DNA of 64,000 nucleotides from Scolanthus callimorphus (Eukaryota; Cnidaria; Anthozoa; Actiniaria; Edwardsiidae), in assembly GCA_033964015.1 (NCBI GenBank), contig CM066918.1, forward strand, positions 24,449,387 to 24,513,386, in the 5' to 3' direction. The first letter of the stretch is position 1, and each line of letters starts with the position of its first letter. The notes below the pieces were generated by a model. That model had not been told where the DNA came from and made no database searches. It was given only the letters and a program-made list of their open reading frames with translations. This document shows positions 1 through 10,500 of the stretch, piece after piece. Position numbers and translations under genes: made by a program.

Positions 1-522
1 CCTCGAAGAACTCCTGCAAATAGTCGGACTCCTGTCGATACTAAATCGATATCCCCTCGTAGGGATACTGTCCAATCACAGGCCGCGCATAAACCTGTTA
101 ACGAGAGTCGGACGTTTAACGACCGGAGTACGAAAGATATCGATGATTTCTCGTTAGATCACGAGACAACTCGGGTCGACGATAATACACGAGCAGTTAT
201 CGACATACCCATGGGGCGCAGCTCGCCAATCATGGAAGAGCCGAGGGCTGCCAGTAGGACTTCGGAAGGGTCCGGAAGGCATTCGGATCCGCCTCGGTCA
301 GTCGCAATTCAGATCGAGCATCCGTTCGCAAAATCTGCGGAAACGGTAGATTTAACACAGCCCAGGGATCCCGAAGCTGTACGACAAGTTTTACGATTAC
401 AAGAGAGGATATTGAGATTCCAAGCGAAAATTGTTAAAATTCAACACAAAATGCTTCATCTACAACAGACAGGAGAAGTACTTGTTTCTCCAACGAGACA
501 CGATACAACAAAGCAAGGCTAG
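1..522 (+). CDS. 3' terminal exon of an unidentified gene (partial)
   Basis: The frame is open from the first base to a TAG at 520-522, giving about 173 C-terminal residues whose start lies outside the window. The first ~115 residues are polar and low in complexity (Ser, Thr, Arg, Asp, Pro). The last ~55 form a probable amphipathic helix or coiled coil, with a motif reading VLRLQERILRFQAKIVKIQ followed by HKMLHLQQ. I do not recognise the family. No splice acceptor is needed inside the window, so this may be the end of a long last exon. A polyadenylation-like AATAAA lies near 1203, after a 3' flank that itself carries a short foldback repeat. An ATG at 211 could start a short ORF, but the uninterrupted upstream frame argues against that start. 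Confidence 0.5.
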   Translation, partial: PRRTPANSRTPVDTKSISPRRDTVQSQAAHKPVNESRTFNDRSTKDIDDFSLDHETTRVDDNTRAVIDIPMGRSSPIMEEPRAASRTSEGSGRHSDPPRSVAIQIEHPFAKSAETVDLTQPRDPEAVRQVLRLQERILRFQAKIVKIQHKMLHLQQTGEVLVSPTRHDTTKQG

Positions 523-620
523 ATTAGTCAAGTATACAATAGGCATAATCCTTGATCAATTTCAAGATCAATTTCATCACACGGCGCCGCTGATCATTGC
601 TTCAAGGCAATGGGTAGTTT

Positions 621-797
621 GCAGGTATTGCGTGACATTTAAAAAATTGATCCAGTAAAATAAAAATACCATATTTGAAAAGAGCTCGCCGAAATATATA
701 TGTGAAATCCTAAAATTTGAGATGGTTTGGATAAATATTAGCAAAGTTATTTGCGCCCGAGGCTGGATCAAAATTCAAAATGTCACGCAACACCTGC
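621..797. repeat. Foldback (MITE-like) repeat
   Basis: The two ends are inverted copies: GCAGGTATTGCGTGACATTT near 621 pairs with its reverse complement ending near 797, and TTGATCCAG pairs with CTGGATCAA further in. The interior is AT-rich and non-coding. It lies in the 3' flank of the gene ending at 522. Confidence 0.55.
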
Positions 798-1386
798 AAG
801 CTTCAATGTTCTGTCACGTCATGCCCACTAAAAATAAGCGCATCGTCAACTAGTAACTATATTCTTATTTTCATGACGCCTTTTTGTTCAAAGTGGTCAA
901 CAAAACGATTTGTGTTAAAACTGAGGATAGTGAACATCGGCCTTCGGTTTGATGGAGAAAATCGAAAGCCTCTCTCTGATTGGCCAGTTGTAGCACGTGA
1001 CAGAACATATTTCTCAGTGAAATTGATCAGACGGGTGAAAGGATGCACAGCGTTGAATGGCATCGTCCTCGTGTCCGTTTTATTTTTGGAAATAAGTTTT
1101 AAAATACTGCCTTGTATGGTTTTAGTAATCAACACTTCACTTCTCACATCATGACAATTATTTTATATACTATTTATATATCGCATTTGTACAGAATTTT
1201 ATAAATAAATTTAGGACATAAAATTGTTGCGGTAATAATAATTCAACCCCATTCTCGTACGCAGAGCGCCCCGGCACATCACCTCGCGGGGATGCCAACC
1301 TCGTCCCTAGACCCTCGGTCGTTTTAAGATTGGGGGGAGGCTCGTAACAGCAACTGACGCATGCGCGAGATTTGATACAGAGCCGT
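798..1386. other. Intergenic, no gene recognised
   Basis: AT-rich spacer between the gene ending at 522 and the SECISBP2L 3' end. Short open frames overlap on both strands without coding character. An AATAAA-type signal lies near 1203. Confidence 0.4.
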
Positions 1387-1740
1387 TCAACCTCTTCCCC
1401 AGGGTCTTTTTGTGGGTAATTTTCAAGATGGCGGTTGGTCTAGCGCAAGACCCTGCTGAGTCACATGACCGTTTCGAAACGAAGGACAGCCTCGTTCCCA
1501 TGTCCTCAAACATCCAAGGTCGGTTAGCACTCGTTCACATCGTCCATAAGGACGTCCTATTGTCTGTGAAACAATAGAACGAGGCATAGATACATTGTGA
1601 TGTTCCTCGTTCTATTGCTTCACAGACAATAGAATGTCCTTTTGGTCAATGTGAACGAGTGCTAACCTTGTGCCCCACCAACCGCCATCTTGAAAATTGT
1701 CCACAAGACCCTGGGGACGAGGTTGAGAGAAAGACCCTTC
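1387..1740. repeat. Long palindromic element
   Basis: The segment folds on itself. The block with CCCAGGGTCTT and TTTTCAAGATGGCGGTTGGT at 1391-1439 recurs inverted at about 1678-1731. The block AGCACTCGTTCACAT at about 1527 recurs inverted at about 1650-1665, with the TCTATTG/CAATAGA pair at the centre. Imperfect pairing may continue outward through GCATGCGC. It is non-coding and lies just downstream of the SECISBP2L stop codon. Confidence 0.65.
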
Positions 1741-1967
1741 TGCGCATGCACCAACGTTTAAAACCAGCAAGGCTGATCCCTGTGGCCTCGTTCTCATGAA
1801 ATTATTCTTTTCTTTTATATCCACTCGAGCTGAAAGACAAAAGATAATTTCATGAGTGAGGCCACAAGGGCCAATGGAACAAAAAGTCGCCATTTTGGAA
1901 TAAGGTCAATGGCTGTTACCAAAACGGTGAGGCGGGGAGCTCTGACTTCGACCCCCGACTAACTTCA

Positions 1968-2324
1968 CTAGCTTCCTTCTTCTAGCTCTAAATCTTCTAC
2001 CGTGCAGTCTAGTTTTGTGAATTCAGTTTGATTCTTTGTTTCTTCCTCGCGTTCTGTTGTTTCGTCAGAAGCCCCAGTGATAACTACATTAACGTTATCT
2101 TCATCATTCAACTCTTCTTCGCCAGGAGACTCGTCGCCGCTCGACTCAGACTCGTTTTGTTGGGATCCCTGTTGTTTAGCCGAGTCCTCCTCAGCCACGC
2201 TAACCACAGCAGTTTCTCTCTCTTTCTGTAGTCTTTCCCGCAATGCCTCCTGGGCAACATTCCATCGATCGGCGTACACCCGTCTTCCTTGTTCAGTCAG
2301 TTCCATCAAAGTTTTGAACAAATC
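1968..2324 (-). CDS. SECISBP2L: SECISBP2L last coding exon
   Basis: A pyrimidine-rich acceptor (TCTTCTAG) precedes GATTTGTTC, read as DLFKTLMELTEQGRR. This matches the segment after the L7Ae domain in SECISBP2 family proteins, where a similar F-x-x-L-x-E-L-T motif follows GIFNYxGA. The upstream exon ends in phase 0 after GAQ, so the join is seamless. The rest is an acidic, Glu/Ser-rich tail ending in EEGS. The donor it joins lies more than 17 kb away at 19626, beyond an unrelated gene on the other strand. Confidence 0.85.
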   Translation of the reverse strand, partial: DLFKTLMELTEQGRRVYADRWNVAQEALRERLQKERETAVVSVAEEDSAKQQGSQQNESESSGDESPGEEELNDEDNVNVVITGASDETTEREEETKNQTEFTKLDCTVEDLELEEGS

Positions 2325-5300
2325 CTAGAAGAGAGAATGATTTTAGTTGGGAATAGGAGGAAATCCCGTACTATAGTACTTGTTCTCTCGGAAGGGATAG
2401 GGGAGAGCAGCTTATTTACAGGAACAGGAGTGGGTACTTTTGTGTCTATTAATCAACTATTTTAGGAGATTAATAGTTCTATTTTATTTTCTATTATTTT
2501 AATTACATTGATTTATATTACATTATGTTAAAATTACTATATTATTATGTTAGTACTCTGACGGTGTCAAAAATTGTATTTCAGGCCTACTTAAGTACCA
2601 TCTAAGATTTTAGGAGACTCTGTGAAAAAACTAAAATTTACGAGTTCAGACACGAAGACTGCCTGGATGCATATGTTATGCCTTCACATAACATGTATAT
2701 AACATAAGTCATCAAAAGTCAAAACCAGGAAAGGTCATCGCTGTCGGAGATTGATTGTTGGCATCATAAATTTTGTCCATCAAGATAGTACGCCAATTTG
2801 GCCGTTCCCGCGAAAATTCAACAAACAATCTCCGACAGCGGTATTGGTCAGATCTAGCGCATGCACATGCGAAGGATTCTGGACTCTCCTTTCTGCGACC
2901 ACAGGTAACAACGGAGCCGCGAATCACCGACCTCCTGCTTGTCAGGCGACGCTCTTCTAACATGTTCTAACAATACCAACCGGGAAGCGGTAGGTTGTTG
3001 TTCTACGGAACAAAATGTGGAAGCGAATAAATAGAAAAAGAAATCACGGAGAAAACGCTTAAAATTGGTTTTACCTAACGCCGAGTGTCGGGCTCGTTCC
3101 GCGCGCGCTTAGCCTCCCCCGCAGGCTCTCTTTGATTCTTGTGTAGAGCACGCCGGGAATATCGGCTTGCCTTGTGACTCGCGCGCGCACGTTTGTATGG
3201 GATTCCTGCACACTCTCGTTTTGTTGGGGTTCCTGTGGACTCATGTACACGAAAGCTCTCAAAAAGCTTCTACCAAAAAAACAAGCCTCAAAACAACGTG
3301 CGCGCGCTTTGCCACGTGTAGAGGGTGCTCGTCCGCCGCGCGCCTAAAGAAAGCAAACTCCACTAGAAACAAAGAGAGCCTGCGGGCAGGCTAGCGCGCG
3401 CTCGTTATATTTCGCAAAGTGATTGACAGATCAAATTAGTCTTCATTATTACGCGCGCTTGCGTTACCATAGAAACTCCTAGTTAAGAAATCAAATCGCA
3501 AATGTACGTCGAGTGCTAGGTATCGACCAAGATGCCGCCAAGACTCAATACGTATGATTTGATTATTTTGTTATTATGCCTCGTAGCAGGCACGCTCGTT
3601 ATTGTGATGTCTTTCCGTGTGCAAAGCTACGGCATTGAAGGTAAGTTCACTGAAAAGAGCCTTCTAGAGATGGGCCAAAAAACGCACCCGCATTTTGAGG
3701 ACTCCTCGAATTCCAGTCCAAGTTGGTCATGAAGAAATGCGCAGGAGTGGGTAGGGATAGCTAAAAATGTCAACAAAGTATAAAATGCGCCCGCGTGACT
3801 GCAAAGAAAAAATACGAGCGTTTTTGTTTTCCATTTACGCTCTTTGACTTTGCAATAAGAAATCCGCTGGGCTTCGCTTTTCAGCAGATTTTCATGTTTT
3901 TTTTTTGTAAACTCAGCACCCCTCTCCACTCTGCTATACATTGTAATAAGCCTCCCCATTCCAACATCTTTTCTGCCATCCATGTTTTGGATTGGAACGG
4001 CGCGACTCGAACACGACGTTTGCCTGATCTATTTATCTTTACGCAATACGATCCCCCGGGAAACGTTCCTTTTGCGGAAACGTTTGCAAGCACGTATTCT
4101 CTCAGCTCGTTTTTACAATGTCTAAAAATTCTGTGGCACGGTTAAGAGTAGATTCCACGGCGAAGTATCGACTTTCATTTGTGACTCTGTCTCCCCGTTT
4201 TGACTTTTAATCCTTGTATTATAAAATAATTGAGATAGTTCGCACACTCTGATTGGTCGAGAGCTGTGTTTCAAAACGCTATGAAGGTCATAGAAATGAC
4301 GCCATAACGCGGCACATCGGCGGCAAATTGCCGCGTATGATTATTGTTCCCGCTTTTTGAAATTATTTTATTAAAGAAATAAAACGTTTTTTCTGTGCCT
4401 TCATAGACTTTTGAAAACCTCGGCTTTTGTTTGGGAGAATTCTCGAGTCAGAGCATGAAGCACGAGACGAATGATCTGCTCTCGAATTCTCGCAAACAAC
4501 GCCTCGGTTTTCAAAACTCTATGAAGGCACAGAAAAAATGTATTATTTCTTAAATATTGGGAGAAAACACTGGCTATTTTTGCGCCAAAAATTTATGAAA
4601 TGGTTTAAAGGGGCTCTCGCACGCTTGCTGGCCACTTCTCTGACAAGAAAATAGCTCAAATCGCAATCCAATTCCATCCTCTTGATATCAGGTCAAAACA
4701 ACCTGGAATTGCATTTGTCTAATGCTTGAAAGGTTTTTCTATTAATCTGGAGGATTATTTTGATTACTACGGGCAAATGTACATGTGTTTTTCATGGTTA
4801 CAATTTTACCTATTTTTAGTCCACGGTGGACGAATATTAAGCGTGCGAGTGCCCTTTAAGACTCAAAACAGGGAGGCACCGTGAGACCGGACACTTATTC
4901 AGGTGGCAAGATTATAACAGTAGACACGACATATCTATGCAATCTTTCAGTGGAACGGATTCGCGAGACATGCAAGAGTCTGAACACTCGGGAAGGAAGT
5001 TATACCAGTATCCGCGAACGCATTCAGGGTAGGTTTTCAGAACAACCATGACAAATATTCTGCTCCTTTGCCAAAAATATATTTCCACACTTGTTCGCGA
5101 AACTTTTATAACAGCAAAAATGTATTGGGCTGTTCCAAAAAAATAGCCCCTTCCCCTCGTCCTAAAAAATTGCTTGGAAATTCCAGGCACCTGCACAACC
5201 CCCTGCAGAAATTTGAAGCAGCCGTTGAGGAATTCCCAGTTCTCTTATGACCCCTGTGGAAATCCCTACGTTGCAAATGACTACCCTGGAAATTCAGGGA

Positions 5301-7496
5301 CCCCTGCGGAAATTTCAGGTTCCTCGATAGGAAGGTTAACGGATATCAAACGGAACAGCCCATTTAGCACTTCGGAAAAGTCATTCACTCTGAACAGGTC
5401 ATTTACCGAGCTTTCAACTTTATCATTACCTACTTATTCGGGTCGATATTCACTCGACTTTCCAGAGTGCATCGAAACCGAAACGAAAGCTAAATGTACA
5501 ATCTTATTAAAGATCCAGTTTCCGATGGGTGTGGCAATTTTATGACTTGTTTGTTGTGATGCTCTAATACGATAAGAAACTTACAAAATAACACCATAGA
5601 AATTCCATGAGATTTGGACGGACTGAGTTCACTGCTATTATCGTGACCTCATTACATAGACTTTTGGGTCTTTCTTGGTGTTGCAAGATGTATTGTATTT
5701 TTGATTGGAGCTATTGTATTCCATCTTATTGTTTCGTTCTACGGTCTTTTGTCTTCTATTGTCTTTATGCCCCTGGTGCCTTGCAACACCAAGAAAGAGC
5801 CAGACTTTTATGGGCTACACAACTACATGTCACGCTCATAAAGAGGATACGGAATTGCTGTTTCAACTGAAACCCTATAGTTCTGCAAAATTTACTTACA
5901 GCTGTTTCAGGTAACACGCGACCCAGCGCGTTCAAAACAATTTTGGCAGTTGGGCTTTTCTACGAAGTCAATCAAATCGCCTAGTGCAGTGAATTGGCTT
6001 CTGTCGCGACATGTCTCGCAAGGGAAGCCAGACAAATGCACTGGGCAAGGATTTGATTGGCTCACACGGATTGCATTGATGGACAACGCAGAAAAACCCA
6101 ACTGCCAAACTCCAAGAATCTAACAACGGCGGAGTCGCGTGTTACCTGAAACAGCTGTAATTCAATACCGCAAGTGAGAAAATAGAGCAGAACCTTCGAT
6201 CAATTCACGTCTTGTCGTTTCAGATGTGGATGTATTGATGAGCATGGAGGGCAAGTGGAACCTGTTCAGAGCTGCGCGTCACCCTGTGTGTCACAACAGA
6301 TCGTTAGAGTTACGTCACGTGGAGACAGACATGGCTAAAAACCCTGGCTGGGATCGTGGTAGGTGAAAAAGGGGCCGAACCATTAACTTGGGGTACTCCA
6401 TCGTAATTTAGGCAAAAAGAGATGAAGGAGAGATATAACACGGCAATCGGTTCACTTATTCTCGGAAAGGTTCGACCTGGAATGTTTGGTACAAAGGGGC
6501 CGAAACTTAAACCTTGGGGTACTCAATCGTAATTTAGACAAAGAAAGATAAAGACAAGATATAAGTCGCGTTTGGTTCTCTCATACTTGAAAAGGTTTGA
6601 CTGCGTATTGTGTGTTGACACAAATGGCCAAAGGAAAAAAAAATCAAGTAATGCGTGACAGATTATGCGTGACAAGTGATTCGTTCTAGAATAAGAGCGT
6701 GACCTGTAAAGAATCCAAAACTGGACCATCATTCTTGAATGTAGAGCCTGCGCCTCCACCAAAACGGGGATCTGTCTGCCCCCTGACACTTGCTTCACCC
6801 TCACTAACCTAAAAGGATAAATTGTGGACGAAACCTGGCAGGTACCCTAAAAGGAGCTCGCTTGCCATGCTTTTCAATGTCTTGTTTTATGTTCAAGAAC
6901 AGCCCATCAGTTAACAAAGGGATAGAGCTGATTTCTGATGAAGGTCGAATGGAAATCAAACGTGCGTTTTCTACACGTTCCCATTGGTTGAGGTCCTCGG
7001 TCTTTGTTTAGCCAGCCAATGAGAGTGCCAATGAAAAAACAAACACACATGCAGTGACTCTTGTTTTCTTAGACCACGACTAAACGCAAGTCGCACTTGC
7101 TTCGCTCCCTGATTGGTTTGTCGCTGAATGGGTTTCGCTTCTGATTGGCTAAGTGTATTTACGTCGCTCCCTGATTGGTTTGTCGCTGAATGGGTTTCGC
7201 TCCTGATTGGCTAAGTGTATTTACTTAGAGGCTAGTTGTCGACCCTCAATTGAAATCAGCTCTAATACAAGCTTTTGTTTTTATAGAGTTTTTTCAGAAG
7301 ACCACCGCTGGTGAATGGTTGGCATTCGTTGCCCAGTGGAAAACTCGACCGATGACCCTCCATCTCGAGCTCCTGAAAGACCTAAGCCTTCTTCACAGCA
7401 AATACAACATTACCAAATGTGAGTTCCTTTCTGTTCGAGTAGTGATTGAGACAAGTTCATATTGTGGATTGAACTTAGTTCTACTGTGTTTCCTTA

Positions 7497-7527
<31 letters not shown>

Positions 7528-10500
7528 CGTCTGCCTTCCCTTGTACCTCTGTTCAAGGTGGAGGCTAAAGAACCCATTGCACTTTTCGTAAGAGCAGGGG
7601 ATTGTCTCCCGGTGAAATGGCCTGGCTCTCGGAGGCATATTATACTGTAAAACAGTCCTCATGATTGTAAGGAGCCCTCTAATGCAGCCCGCAAGTCCTC
7701 TCACCTCTCCTTGTCTAGCGGTCGCGTCTGTCGACCGCTTTGAGTTCCCTCACGATAAGGAGAAGACCCTTTTTTATACAGAGAAATCACCGGCACACAA
7801 CTGATATTCTACGACACTGCAATACAATGTAGACATACCTCCTAAATGAGGCCCAAAGTGGCAACAAACCGAATCCCAATTAGAGCGCATCCCTGATTTT
7901 GCATGGGATGTATTGTGATGTTCTAAATATATAATTAAGAATGTCATCGACTGACTAATACTATTATATCAACAGTGCCCAATCCTCTCAGCCCAACACG
8001 TGACGTAAAGCCAACCCACCAAGACACTTCACCAGAGACAATTCCTTCGCCACCTGTATTTACCTCTGATACTTACTCTCTGCACGTCCAGCAAGGTTAC
8101 GAGGTGCCGCCAAGGTCTGACCCTGAGTTAGGAGCAAGTGGATCTCGTCAGTCATTGAAAGTATCGCTAAACCCATCGTCACAAACGCCGCAAATACCTC
8201 ATCCTCACCGGAAATATGCCTCTCCTGTCAGGAGCGACCCCGAGATGCTTCCACGTACTTCCGACGTGCTGCCAGGTAACCCTTCTGTCAGAACAGAAAC
8301 ACTTATATGTTTCTGGTCAGAAATAACCCAGAGTTGCTCCCAGGTATCTCTTCAGTCAGAACCAACCCAGAGGTGCTGCCAGGTACACGCACCAACACAG
8401 AGGTGCTATCAGGAACCTCATCTGTCAGAATCAGCACAGAAGTTCTGCCACCTCTGGGTTGGTTCTGACAGAAGTGTACCGGCTCCCCTCTTCTGTCAGA
8501 ATCACCCAGAGGTGCTCCCCTCGTCTGTCAGACTCAGTCCAAAGGTGCTGCACCCTCTTGGTTCTGACAGACAAGGTACCTGGTAAAACTTCTGTGAGGA
8601 CCAACCCAGAGGTGGTTCCAGGTACCTCGTCTGTGAGGACCAACCCAGAGGTGGTGCCAGGTACCTCGTCTGTGAGGACCAACCCAGAGGTGGTTCCAGG
8701 TACCTCGTCTGTAAGGACCAACCCAGAGGTGCTGCCAGGTACCTCGTCTGTGAGGACCAACCCAGAGGTGCTGCCAGGTACCTCGTCTGTGAGGACCAAC
8801 CCAGAGGTGGTTCCAGGTACCTCGTCTGTGAGGACCAACCCAGAGGTGGTTCCAGGTACCTCGTCTGTGAGGACCACCCCAGAGGTGGTTCCAGGTACCT
8901 CGTCTGTGAGGACCAACCCAGAGGTGGTTCCAAGGTACATGTAGCTACAACTGAGACTATATCATATGAGTATGGGACACCAGGTACATGTAGCTACAAC
9001 TGAGACTATCTCATATGAGTATGGGACACCAGGTATGTGTAGCTACAGCTGAGACTATATCATACGAGTATGGGACACCAGGTACATGTAGCTACAACTG
9101 AGACTATACCATACGAGTATGGGACACCAAGGTACCTCGTCTGTGAGGACCAAACCAGAGGTGGTGCCAGGTACCTCGTATGTGAGGACCAACCCAGAGG
9201 TGGTGCCAGGTACCTCGTCTGTGAGGACCAACCCAGAGGTGGTTCCAGGTATCTCGTCTGTGAGGACCAACCCAGAGGTGGTTCCACGTATCTCGTCTGT
9301 GAGGACCAACCCAGAGGTGGTTCCAGGTATCTCGTCTGTGAGGACCAACCCAGAGGTGGTTCCAGGCGGTCGTTTCTTGAAATCGCCCGATAATATTTTC
9401 GGGTCCAATAAACGTTTCGGGTGTTTTTTTTTCGGGAGCGATTTAGGAGTCCCGAAAAGTGTTTCTCGAAAATCCCAAAACCCTCGATAATTATCGGGAA
9501 CCCGAAATCAAATTATAATTTCCAAACTTTGCAAAAAAATAATAATAATAATAATAAAAAAAACACATAGGACACTTATCTAATCGATTTGTCGATGTCA
9601 GGGGACAAAGTGTATCGCCATGTTGGTATTTCCATCGATAAATCAGATAAAGAAATCAGATAAAATGCGAAAATGATAAAGTGCGAAAAAGGAAGCATTT
9701 TGCACTGAATTCTTGTAGATGCATTGATTCTTTGGTTACAACATGTCAAAAAAGGTTTGACAGCCCCTCGTCAAATTTGAAAATGAATTTGATTGGCCAA
9801 GAAGCGAGATGCTTGCACCTGATTGGTGCATCTTATCGGGATGGCGGTAAAAACAACTCGGGAAACCATTACCGGGAAACCATTTCGCGACAAAGAAATA
9901 AATTTTGGAAACAAAGGAAGGCACCTTCGTAAATTATAGCTATTTTACGAAAAGAAACATGCAATTTCGGGAAAATTCAACTTCGGTATTAGGTACTAGT
10001 TTGGATAAATAAAGTCGCAAAGGAGTGAAAAATCCAAGTTAATTTTCTTTCCCTAATGTGAGGATTTTCGTAAACCCGACAAAGTTTAGGGGAGAAGGGT
10101 TTCTCCCCTTATTACGGGGCGAAAAAAGACGCAATTTGATCGGGCCCGATTAATTCGGGAGATTCGAGAAACGCAAAATTCGTCATCCGCACGCTTTTTG
10201 GGTAAGTTTTGAAAAGTTTTCGGGCGTTTCGAGAAACGACCCCCAGGTACCTTGTATGTGATAACTAACCCAGAGTCGCTTTCAGGTCCCTCTTCTGTAC
10301 CAGAGGTGGTTCCAGGTCCCTCTTCTGTACCAGAGTCGCTTCCAGGTCTCTCTTCTGTACCAGAGGTGGCTCCAGGTACCCCTTCTGTAAGGACAAATCC
10401 AGAGGTGCTTCCAGGCACTTCATCGAGCCTGGATGATTATGACGCCGGTGACGGATTCAGCTACGACCCTTCCCATTCAGGCGACACCATCTATAGTCCG

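Larger units (their letters stand above)
8276..10246 (+). other. Frame-broken repeat stretch, modelled as an intron
   Basis: Contains decayed TNPEVLPG-like units in shifting frames (8276-8580), nine then six clean 39-bp units, a 49-bp repeat between them that adds stops, and an 876-bp transposon. Joining CCAG at 8275 to GTACC at 10247 keeps phase 1 and restores one long frame. Each 39-bp unit contains CCAGGTACC, so other donors or acceptors in the array would also work. Confidence 0.4.

Noticed and set aside
3627..3983. Minus-strand ORF of 118 residues over nested-gene exon 1
   Set aside because: It overlaps the better-supported exon and donor and has no recognised motif.
7975..8586. Full 203-residue frame as one exon
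   Set aside because: After about 8310 the frame no longer matches the repeat motif and gains Cys- and Trp-rich junk, so the exon is ended at the phase-1 donor at 8275.
8583..9366. CRISPR-like repeat array
   Set aside because: Units are directly abutting with no spacers, and the genome is eukaryotic.
8431..9408. Minus-strand ORFs with repeated TTSGLVLTDEVPG
   Set aside because: They arise from the 39-bp array read on the other strand; they have no splice context or unique sequence.
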